A stretch of DNA of 8,176 nucleotides from Anaerolineae bacterium (GTDB taxonomy: Bacteria; Chloroflexota; Anaerolineae; Aggregatilineales; Phototrophicaceae). The notes below the pieces were generated by a model, which was given only the letters and a program-made list of their open reading frames with translations, had not been told where the DNA came from and did not search any database. Position numbers and translations under genes: made by a program. Shown here one piece after another: positions 1 to 5,927 of this stretch (within the stretch, counting starts at the first letter, position 1; each line of letters begins with the position of its first letter). The stretch spans positions 1 to 8,176 of the forward strand of contig JADLHH010000068.1 of the NCBI GenBank assembly GCA_020848855.1. The letters run 5' to 3'.

Positions 1-416
1 GCGAATACGCCGAATTCTTAACTCCGGGCGGCGCCGGGGGAGGGCATCGCCACCGTGACTTCGCCGAACATGACGTTCGGGTCCTGAAGCTGATTCGCGA
101 CATGCGGGCCGAAAATACCAGTCCGGACGACATCGATGTCACCCTGCAAAGTCTCAAAAGCAATAATTGGGAGCGACTGCCAGCGCTGGATGACAGTGCC
201 AAGGGTATTGTCGCTTCGCCAGGCGCGCTGATCGCTGCAAATACCGAAAAAGGGGTTATGCAGCGGGAAATTGAACTACTGCGCGAACAAATCGAGCGGC
301 TCGACGCAGAACGAAAAGCAGAACGTGCCGACCGCGATGAACTCCTCAAGCGGTTGCACCGCGCAGAGACTCTGCTTGAACTTTACGAAAGTGGCCGACT
401 CAAGCCGAAGGAGTAG
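1..416 (+). CDS. MerR-like HTH protein with C-terminal coiled coil (5' partial)
   Basis: The reading frame is open from base 3 to a TAG stop at 414-416 and its start lies left of the window; the ATG at 102 is inside the domain and is unlikely to be the start. The visible 137 residues begin with a segment resembling the second half of a MerR-type winged helix-turn-helix (an R-D-F-x-E-x-D-V-R-V-L-x-L-I-R-D-x-R pattern, then a helix ending near SLKSNNWERLP). After a short linker comes a strongly charged heptad-like stretch (about 239-400) rich in E, R, K and L, which predicts a coiled coil, probably for dimerisation. The likely role is DNA-binding regulation. A plasmid KfrA-type DNA-binding protein is another possibility, because HTH plus long coiled coil is also that architecture. 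It converges on the minus-strand train with a 35-nt gap, so it is probably not part of that operon. The glycine-rich stretch before the helix (bases about 24-50) is unusual. Confidence 0.7.
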   Translation, partial: EYAEFLTPGGAGGGHRHRDFAEHDVRVLKLIRDMRAENTSPDDIDVTLQSLKSNNWERLPALDDSAKGIVASPGALIAANTEKGVMQREIELLREQIERLDAERKAERADRDELLKRLHRAETLLELYESGRLKPKE

Positions 417-451
417 GGAAGGGGGATAGGGATAGCCAGAAGAATCCCAGG

Positions 452-688
452 CTACGATTCCACCAAACGCGCGTGGGCGATTTCCCGACTGCCGGTCCGG
501 CATATCTGCGAAGCGAGCACCGGTATCACCGCGAAGGTTTCCCCGTCCAGTGTGAAGAATTCCACCGTGACTTCGTGCCCGTCGCCGGTAATATCCACGA
601 CCGTTCCCATATCGCCCGCCTTGAGGTGGTAATCGGGCAGATCAATTGTCAACGCGACGCGCTCAAGCGCCTGGATCAAGCCACTCAA
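452..688 (-). CDS. DUF4926 domain small protein
   Basis: This is a 78-residue protein and the last gene of the minus-strand train. Its sequence matches my memory of DUF4926: a start like ALERVALTIDLPDYHLKAGD, then the glycine-anchored GTVVDI strand, then VEFFTLDGET and a short I/L-rich C-terminal part. The pattern suggests a small all-beta, SH3-like fold. The family has no established biochemical role that I know of; members are often found beside nuclease or toxin-antitoxin genes. The start is a TTG at 686-688, chosen because AAGGAG (696-701) lies 7 nt upstream and no ATG is nearby in frame. The gene begins 50 nt after the HNH endonuclease, close enough to share its transcript. Family assignment is fairly secure; function is unknown. 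Confidence 0.72.
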   Translation of the reverse strand: MSGLIQALERVALTIDLPDYHLKAGDMGTVVDITGDGHEVTVEFFTLDGETFAVIPVLASQICRTGSREIAHARLVES

Positions 689-695
689 CTCTTCG

Positions 696-701
696 CTCCT
701 T
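696..701 (-). promoter_or_regulatory. Shine-Dalgarno site for the DUF4926 gene
   Basis: AAGGAG on the minus strand, 7 nt before the TTG at 688. It decides in favour of a TTG start for this small gene. Confidence 0.65.
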
Positions 702-738
702 CGCGTACAACCCGATCGGCACGACAGTCGAGTGTTTC

Positions 739-1176
739 TCAGGAGTCACCAGCGCACGGGTAACGTCCCGCCTCGATCAACAGCTTGCGATCCGCCATGC
801 GATCTGAATCGTTCAACCGCAGCAGGAACACGGTCACGCGCCCAGTCGCGGTTTGCGGTTCAATACGACCCGAAGAGGCGTTGATACGAAAGTGTGCTTC
901 CCAGGATTCCTCATGCGGGTTGAACAATCCGGTGAGCGCACCGGCATTTTCCCAATCGAGGGAAGCGATATCACTGCCCTTGAAAGCATTGCAGTCCGGG
1001 CACGAAAGGCATAGGTTGTTGAGCTGTGTCTGCCCACCGTGTTTTTCGGCAATGATATGGTCGATCTCGAATGCGAAGAATTGATCCGGCTGGCTGATCC
1101 GACAGTATTCGCAGCAATCTCCCGCACGTTCGATGACCGCGCGTCGAAGCGGCGGACTGATGTAGGTGGTACTCAT
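739..1176 (-). CDS. HNH endonuclease
   Basis: This 145-residue protein is a predicted metal-dependent DNA nuclease of the HNH (beta-beta-alpha-metal) family. Visible elements in order: zinc knuckle C22-x2-C25; the E-x-D-H core (E37, D39, H40); N54 in the loop; second knuckle C59-x2-C62 followed by N63 and K66. The C-terminal half (FNPHEESWEAHF, then GRVTVFLLRLN) is typical of stand-alone HNH proteins of this length, so it looks complete with all expected metal and catalytic residues. The ATG at 1176 overlaps the stop of the 82-residue gene upstream by 4 nt (ATGA). No clear ribosome-binding site precedes it, so translation is probably coupled. The family includes restriction, homing and repair nucleases; the target cannot be told from sequence. 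Position downstream of a methylase/ATPase module makes a restriction-type role possible. Confidence 0.88.
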   Translation of the reverse strand: MSTTYISPPLRRAVIERAGDCCEYCRISQPDQFFAFEIDHIIAEKHGGQTQLNNLCLSCPDCNAFKGSDIASLDWENAGALTGLFNPHEESWEAHFRINASSGRIEPQTATGRVTVFLLRLNDSDRMADRKLLIEAGRYPCAGDS

Positions 1177-1421
1177 GAGGCGAGCTTTTGCCGTGCTTTC
1201 AGCTTAAGCCGGCTCATAAAGCGATTCATGCGCAAAAACTCGTCGAGTTCGGTCTGTTCAGTCGCCGACAGACCGCTCGAACGGTTCTGCGCAAGCAGCT
1301 CGCTCAACCGCTGCTGCAATGCGTCAGGGGGTTGAAAGGCGATAATCTGCTCCGGCGTCGGGGTTGACGCCAGAAAATCCAGCACAGTGTCGAACAGGGT
1401 ATCGGTCGGCGCAAATGCCAT
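1173..1421 (-). CDS. Small protein coupled to the HNH endonuclease
   Basis: An 82-residue protein with no domain I can name. It is predicted to be mostly helical: a hydrophobic first helix (TLFDTVLDFLAS), a P-T-P-E-Q-I-I-A-F segment, an amphipathic helix (residues about 33-46), then a second long helix ending in a basic tail (RLKLKARQKLAS). I recall similar short proteins directly before HNH endonucleases in cyanobacteria and Chloroflexota, so it may be a partner or inhibitor of the nuclease; that is memory plus inference. The ATG at 1421 has GAGG (1429-1432) 7 nt upstream. The stop overlaps the HNH start (ATGA), which implies roughly matched expression. The gene starts 30 nt after the DUF2726 gene. 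Confidence 0.75.
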   Translation of the reverse strand: MAFAPTDTLFDTVLDFLASTPTPEQIIAFQPPDALQQRLSELLAQNRSSGLSATEQTELDEFLRMNRFMSRLKLKARQKLAS

Positions 1422-1428
1422 GACCCAG

Positions 1429-1432
1429 CCTC
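1429..1432 (-). promoter_or_regulatory. Ribosome-binding site before the HNH partner gene
   Basis: GAGG within a TGAGG context on the minus strand, 7 nt before the ATG at 1421. It gives the small gene its own initiation site, while the HNH gene downstream lacks one. Confidence 0.5.
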
Positions 1433-1451
1433 ACTCTCACTTTCGTATTGA

Positions 1452-2246
1452 TTATAGCCGATCGTGGGCTGCCGATGAACCACTGTCGGGGTACGGCAAC
1501 ATGCCGCGGCAGGTCGGAAATGTTGAGCATCCCCAAAATCGGTTACTGGCATTGGCGCCGCTCTTGGCGGTCCGCAAAATCATGTCGCTGCCACATTTGG
1601 GACAGCGTGGCGTGGTCTCCGCTTGCGCAGGAGAGGGCGTTCTGCACCGCATTTCGGTTCTAGGCGCAGGGATATCGGGCGTTGTGGGGACAGGAGTGCC
1701 TAGATAGGGCGCGAGTTGACGGGCGATTTCATCCACCACATACGCTCGTTTCGCGGCAACATGCAAGAGTGGAAGCTCGGCGGCGGCAAACACTTCATCG
1801 ACAAAAGCGTCGCGCTCGCGGCGGTCCTCGCGCTGATAGCTGCTGTCGTCCAGTTCGATGCCAACCAACGGTTGCATGGTGGCTGGGTCGCACAGTAGAA
1901 AGTCGACGTGCTTGCGGTCGATCTTGTTGGTGTAGATGCGCCAGCGGCTGGCATCGTCGCCTTTCCGGACGTAGAACAGGTCCTCGAGTGCCACCTTCGT
2001 ATTCAGCGTGGTGCGGCCCGATACCGCTGAGCGCAACACGCTGTAGAAGCTCAACTCGGCGGGCGGGAGAAAATGATCGCGCAGAAGATAGGGATATTCA
2101 GGGGACAGCGCATCCTGCCTGTCCCCTTTGTCTTCTCCCGTGAGCAGATCGGCGATGAAATTGACCACGTCGTCGACCGATTCCTGCGAAAGCCCAATTG
2201 CCCGGAGCAGATTTCGCAGTAGACCGAATTTTCCTCCAGATGGCAT
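1452..2246 (-). CDS. DUF2726 nuclease-like protein with C-terminal zinc ribbon
   Basis: A 264-residue protein with two recognisable parts. Residues about 45-182 match DUF2726, which has a restriction-endonuclease-like (PD-(D/E)XK-related) pattern: FLPPAELSFYSVL with E64, a beta segment around 81-93, then KHVDFLLCDP (D115), a 9-residue turn and GIELDDSSY (E131, D133), followed by RRERDAFVDEVFAAAELPLL. D115 and E131 are candidate metal ligands. Residues 215-252 form a topoisomerase-type zinc ribbon, C215-x2-C218-x21-C240-x5-C246, with the usual FWGCSTFPTC ending, suggesting nucleic-acid contact. A linker rich in P, T and R (183-212) joins them. The ATG at 2246 begins 38 nt after the stop of the HEPN-DUF499 gene and has only a weak GCGGA before it. 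Likely role: DNA binding or cleavage linked to the upstream module. DUF2726 activity is not firmly established, so the nuclease call is an inference. Confidence 0.83.
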   Translation of the reverse strand: MPSGGKFGLLRNLLRAIGLSQESVDDVVNFIADLLTGEDKGDRQDALSPEYPYLLRDHFLPPAELSFYSVLRSAVSGRTTLNTKVALEDLFYVRKGDDASRWRIYTNKIDRKHVDFLLCDPATMQPLVGIELDDSSYQREDRRERDAFVDEVFAAAELPLLHVAAKRAYVVDEIARQLAPYLGTPVPTTPDIPAPRTEMRCRTPSPAQAETTPRCPKCGSDMILRTAKSGANASNRFWGCSTFPTCRGMLPYPDSGSSAAHDRL

Positions 2247-2284
2247 AGTGTCCGCGTAAATTGATGCCGCCGACTGTACACCCG

Positions 2285-5200
2285 CTAGTCGGCCTCAAAT
2301 TCATGATTTTTGAGCTTCAGCGTCTGGCTGTTTTCGCTGATGGTTCGAACGGTCGCGTCATCGAAGCCGTCGGGACGATGCGCACTGATTTCGAGCGTCA
2401 CGTCCACATCTGTGCCGGTCAGACTTGTCAGGCGCTGGATGATCTCCTCCACAATCAGCGCCATCTCTTTGTTGGCGCGCTGCGGATCGAGCGACGTTGA
2501 GGCGTGAAAGCGCGTTGTCAGTCTCGGCTTTGGCGGCACACCGGGTTCCGTTGTGCCTGTGCCAACGGGTGCCCTGGGTGGGGAGGCTTCGCGGACGGAC
2601 GGCTGAGCGGCCAGCTGCTGCGCTTCCGCGACTTCGGGCCGCACGACGACCGCATTCTCATCGAAATAGACGCTGCTGGCGAGCTGACGGAATACCAGAC
2701 CCTTGTAGCTTCCGTCCGGGGCAACCCTGGTCGCGTAGCCAAAGGGGGCATCGAGCCGTCCAATCCCCTCGCGGATCGCTTCGACGAGCGCATCCTGGTC
2801 AAACAAGCGCGGCAGGTAACAGTATCGGGCGAAATATTCCCAAAGCTGCTTGATGCCGACGTGCGGCTGATCGCGCCACAGATAGCTGTCCAGTTCGATA
2901 CGCAGGTTATCCGGCGACCACTGACGGATCAGCTGTTCGCCCTGGCGCAGCTTGCGGGCGGCACGGTCGTAGAAGCTGTCCTGCCCGGCAATCCGGGAGG
3001 CTTGCCATTCGACCGGACCGGTGGCTTCGGGTTGCGTCGGAACGAGGAGCCAGCAGTAGGTCTCCTGCAACCGGAGCGCGACTGTTTCGTCCATGCGTTT
3101 GAGATTGGCTGCCACCTGATTACGCTGCTGGGTATCCAGATTCAGCGAGTCTTTCTCCGCATCGATCGACTGCCAGGCAAGGAGATCACGCAGCGCCTTG
3201 TCGAACGCCTCGGCTTCGTTGGCGTCGGGGGCGATGAACACGAGCATGTTCGCGTACAGCCGAGGGGAAGTCCCGCGGCTCTCGAGGACTTTCTGTGCGA
3301 ACCGCAGCGCTTCAGACGGCTCCGAACTACGCTTGTGCGTTCGACCGGGGCCTAGGACAACCACGCGCGCTCGCCATTCGTCGGCGACATCTTCGGAGTC
3401 GTGCGGGGCGACATGGGCTGCGGGGAAGTCGTCCCGGCGCGATTTCAGGTCGCGAAGCCTCTTGACCCAGGCTTCTTCAACGATTTCCGGGCGGATATTC
3501 TGGGCGCGGTCCTGAGCCATGCGGTTGACGGTGGGGCGAGTGTCGTACCAGTAACGGCTGCCATCGGTGTAGAGATAAGTGAGCTGGTTGCTCATGCGGC
3601 GCAAGGCATCCCCAAATACAGCCATTGGCTCGCCCGGCTGGACGGTTGCCAGGCGGATGCGGACCTCTTCCAGACCCCGCACCGATTGTCCGACCGAGGG
3701 GGCGCTGCCCATAAAGACCGTTCGCGCCACGCGCCGGCAGGCGGTGTACTGGCCCTGGGTCGGGATGCTCTTGTCGATCTGATACGGGCGCGACTCGTCG
3801 CCATCGATGTCGGTATCGACAATCGCCGGCCAGTTCTCGGGCAGATAGCGCAGGACTTCGTTGCGGACGGTTGGTGCCCACAGCGGGATCGAGGCGGGCA
3901 GAATGAGCAGCGACTGGTCGTTGTCCTGCCACAGCCGATGGATGACGGTCGCCATGAGCCGCAGGACGCCGCGTGTGCGCTGGAACCGGTCGAGCGTCGA
4001 CCAGTCCTGGTAGAGTCGGTCGAACAGCTCCGGGTGAATGGGGTAGGCGGAGCGCATTCGAGCAAAGTAGTCACTCTCCGCCACGCCGGACGGGAATTCG
4101 CCGCTGTTGGCGGCGTACATCTCGCGGAATGCGCCGAGCACGGCGTCCCGGGCAGCATAGTCCATGTCGGAGGTGAACAGGCGGCGGCGCACAATCTCGA
4201 AGCTCTCGGTCGCCGTGACCGGCTTCCAGACCGACTCGACACGCCCGATGGTCTTGGCGAGGTACTCGAGTGTCATCTTGCCGCCTTCGCCCCCGATCTC
4301 GATGTCGCTTTCTGGGATGGATACCAGCAGCATCGAATCGCTGGAGCGCTTGACCGCCTCAGTGAGCGACTGGGCGAACGACATGACCGAATCAAAGGTG
4401 CCTGCCGACAGGCGCTCGCGGGCGTTATACAGATTGCGAGCGAAGGCGACCAGCTCGTCGATGATAATCAATGCTGGACCGTATGCTTCCAGCAGCGCGA
4501 CCAGGTCGTCGGAGCCGGGACTAACGCCCGCCAGATCGGCTTTCTCAACCCGGCGGTAGGCTCCTGCACCGCCAAGCTGGTATGCAAGGTCGCCCCAGAG
4601 CGTGTGCGTCGTCGCATCGGCATAGTGGCGCGGCTCGGTCGCACTGAAAGCGGTGCCGACGATCACGGCGCGGTTGGCGTTGATACGGTCGTCGATCTCG
4701 CCGACTTCGCGGACGATCGCTTCGCCGCCCGGGATTTCCGAAAAGCCGATTTGCCCGCCGAAGAGATGGTAGAGCGCGAGCATACTATGGGTCTTGCCGC
4801 CGCCGAAGCTGGTCTGGAGCTGCACGACCGGATCGCCGCCCTGGCCGGTCAGGCGACGAACGCCCGTCACCAGCAGCGTCGCCAAGCCTTCGGTCAGGTA
4901 CGTGCGGCGGAAGAATTCCTTCGGGTCGCCGTATTCGGGGTCGGCTTTGCCCTGTACGACCTGCGCTAGGTCAGCGGCGAACTCCGCCTGGATGTAGCGC
5001 CCGCTGGCGACATCCGGATGCGGCTTGACGACCAGCCGCCAGGGCTTGAGACCCGGCGACGTAAGCGGCTTGGCTTCGTCAAGCGGTCCGGTCTGCTTTT
5101 TCGCCTGTTTCGCTTCAGCCTCGAAGCGCAGGCGGAGCAATTCCTGCGCCACTTCCCGTGTGATCTGCGCGTGCGTGGGCGCGCCGATGGCTTCTAGCAA

Positions 5201-5572
5201 CCGCGTCGCGGTGTCAGCAGCGCGGTAGGCTTCGTCGTTGGTAAACGGCTTCTGATGTGCCCAATCGTTGCGCGCATCCTGCAATTCACCGACGTAGGAA
5301 CGCTCCGACTTGCCCAATTTCTCCCGGAAGATGTCGTTCCACTGGCGCACCATCAAATTGAGCCACCCCTGAATATCGACCTTTGCCAGCGCCGCCGCTT
5401 CGTCGGGTAGGTGCGGAGCGGAATAGGCGCCGCTGTTGAGGGTCAGCTCGATTTCTTGCAGGTAGCGCCCGCCTTTGTGAAATTGCTTGTACTCGCGCAG
5501 GACGAACGGACCTAAGCCCTCTTTCAGCGCGTCGAGGACTTCGCCTACGCGGTCACGGTTACTTTTCGCCAT
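2285..5572 (-). CDS. Swt1-type HEPN domain fused to DUF499 AAA+ ATPase
   Basis: A 1095-residue cytoplasmic protein. Residues about 5-130 match the Swt1-type HEPN domain (DALKEGLGPFVLREY; LQDARNDWAHQKPF), including R101-x4-H106, the motif that is catalytic in HEPN ribonucleases. Residues about 190-545 are a DUF499 AAA+ module: conserved FFRRTYLTEGL (220-230), Walker A SFGGGKT (255-261, K260), Walker B ALIIIDE (367-373, D372/E373), a sensor-1-like strand SMLLVSIPESD (413-423), and the YPIHPELF and FQRTRGVLRL signatures (510-539). A long C-terminal half carries no named domain; a Pro/Gly/Thr-rich linker (988-1016) leads to a compact end domain (1017-1095). Length fits the family. Start: the ATG at 5572 has AGGAGG exactly 9 nt upstream; upstream ATGs at 5581 and 5656 are in frame, but the first abuts AGGAGG with no spacing and the second lies inside the preceding gene. 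It overlaps that gene by 14 nt. Large ATPases of this type pair with methylases in defence loci, by analogy with BrxC/PglY of BREX. Confidence 0.9.
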   Translation of the reverse strand: MAKSNRDRVGEVLDALKEGLGPFVLREYKQFHKGGRYLQEIELTLNSGAYSAPHLPDEAAALAKVDIQGWLNLMVRQWNDIFREKLGKSERSYVGELQDARNDWAHQKPFTNDEAYRAADTATRLLEAIGAPTHAQITREVAQELLRLRFEAEAKQAKKQTGPLDEAKPLTSPGLKPWRLVVKPHPDVASGRYIQAEFAADLAQVVQGKADPEYGDPKEFFRRTYLTEGLATLLVTGVRRLTGQGGDPVVQLQTSFGGGKTHSMLALYHLFGGQIGFSEIPGGEAIVREVGEIDDRINANRAVIVGTAFSATEPRHYADATTHTLWGDLAYQLGGAGAYRRVEKADLAGVSPGSDDLVALLEAYGPALIIIDELVAFARNLYNARERLSAGTFDSVMSFAQSLTEAVKRSSDSMLLVSIPESDIEIGGEGGKMTLEYLAKTIGRVESVWKPVTATESFEIVRRRLFTSDMDYAARDAVLGAFREMYAANSGEFPSGVAESDYFARMRSAYPIHPELFDRLYQDWSTLDRFQRTRGVLRLMATVIHRLWQDNDQSLLILPASIPLWAPTVRNEVLRYLPENWPAIVDTDIDGDESRPYQIDKSIPTQGQYTACRRVARTVFMGSAPSVGQSVRGLEEVRIRLATVQPGEPMAVFGDALRRMSNQLTYLYTDGSRYWYDTRPTVNRMAQDRAQNIRPEIVEEAWVKRLRDLKSRRDDFPAAHVAPHDSEDVADEWRARVVVLGPGRTHKRSSEPSEALRFAQKVLESRGTSPRLYANMLVFIAPDANEAEAFDKALRDLLAWQSIDAEKDSLNLDTQQRNQVAANLKRMDETVALRLQETYCWLLVPTQPEATGPVEWQASRIAGQDSFYDRAARKLRQGEQLIRQWSPDNLRIELDSYLWRDQPHVGIKQLWEYFARYCYLPRLFDQDALVEAIREGIGRLDAPFGYATRVAPDGSYKGLVFRQLASSVYFDENAVVVRPEVAEAQQLAAQPSVREASPPRAPVGTGTTEPGVPPKPRLTTRFHASTSLDPQRANKEMALIVEEIIQRLTSLTGTDVDVTLEISAHRPDGFDDATVRTISENSQTLKLKNHEFEAD

Positions 5573-5927
5573 CGGATACATCCTCCTGTGGGGCAGGGTA
5601 GGGCAGCCCGGTCTGAGCGCTGATTGCTCGCAGCAGGCTGTCGGCCATCTCGTCATGTTCGTGGTAGGTGTAGCCGCTCCAGTAACTGGCGCGGAAGGCC
5701 ATGAACAGCATCAGCCGCAGTTCCAGTACATCCAAATTCCACGTGCCCGTTGCCCGCCACGCTTTGAACTGTTCATCCCCCCAGCGCATCAGGTCAAAGC
5801 CCATGTCTTTGGCGACCTCGTAGCCGTTGAGCAGCACTGCGCAGCGCCGCCAATCGTCCAGCCGCGCCGGGAGGCTAAAAGCCTGGGCTTCGGCCTCGGC
5901 TTTCGTCCGGGCAGGCTGGCTGCTCAT
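5559..5927 (-). CDS. Unrecognised 122-residue protein between methylase and ATPase
   Basis: I do not recognise this family. The protein starts with a polar, Ala/Glu-rich tail (residues 1-17), then a predicted helical body rich in tryptophan and aromatics: LDDWRRCAVLLNGYEVAKDMG, MRWGDEQFKAW, WNLDVLELRLMLFMAFRASYW, then a polar YTYHEHDEMAD segment. The C-terminal tail is short and acidic. There is no signal peptide or clear transmembrane helix; the LMLFMAF stretch is too short and sits in an amphipathic helix. The start ATG at 5927 overlaps the methylase stop (ATGA), and its end overlaps the ATPase gene by 14 nt. This tight packing argues for a real, co-translated gene and for a role in the same complex, for example as an adaptor between methylase and ATPase. 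That role is inference from position only. Confidence 0.78.
   Translation of the reverse strand: MSSQPARTKAEAEAQAFSLPARLDDWRRCAVLLNGYEVAKDMGFDLMRWGDEQFKAWRATGTWNLDVLELRLMLFMAFRASYWSGYTYHEHDEMADSLLRAISAQTGLPYPAPQEDVSDGEK
5582..5587 (-). promoter_or_regulatory. Shine-Dalgarno site deciding the HEPN-DUF499 start
   Basis: A perfect AGGAGG on the minus strand, 9 nt before the ATG at 5572 and directly abutting the in-frame ATG at 5581. It selects 5572 (MAKSNRD...) as the start. It lies inside the coding region of the 122-residue gene, so the ATPase has a strong initiation site of its own despite the overlap. Confidence 0.78.

Noticed and set aside
102..104. ATG at 102 as start of the left-edge plus-strand gene
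   Set aside because: The frame stays open to base 3, and the residues encoded upstream continue the MerR-like helix-turn-helix, so the gene begins outside the window.
417..451. Possible bidirectional terminator between the convergent genes (GGGAT at 429-433 with ATCCC at 444-448)
   Set aside because: Only a 5-bp stem with a 10-nt loop and no T-run on either side; too weak to call.
711..718. Palindrome CCGATCGG between the HNH and DUF4926 genes
   Set aside because: An 8-bp palindrome in GC-rich DNA is expected by chance, and there is no second copy or promoter element to support an operator.
3401..4969. A 522-codon open frame on the plus strand, opposite the ATPase gene, and a 283-codon one at 2504-3355
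   Set aside because: They mirror the high-GC HEPN-DUF499 gene. Their translations are low in recognisable structure and rich in R, G, A and V as expected of antisense shadows, and the minus-strand protein carries clear motifs throughout.
5573..5656. N-terminal extension of 28 residues for the HEPN-DUF499 protein (in-frame ATG at 5656 or 5581)
   Set aside because: The extension is Cys/Pro/Arg-rich and unlike the HEPN family, it lies inside the preceding gene, and the AGGAGG site at 5582-5587 points to the ATG at 5572.
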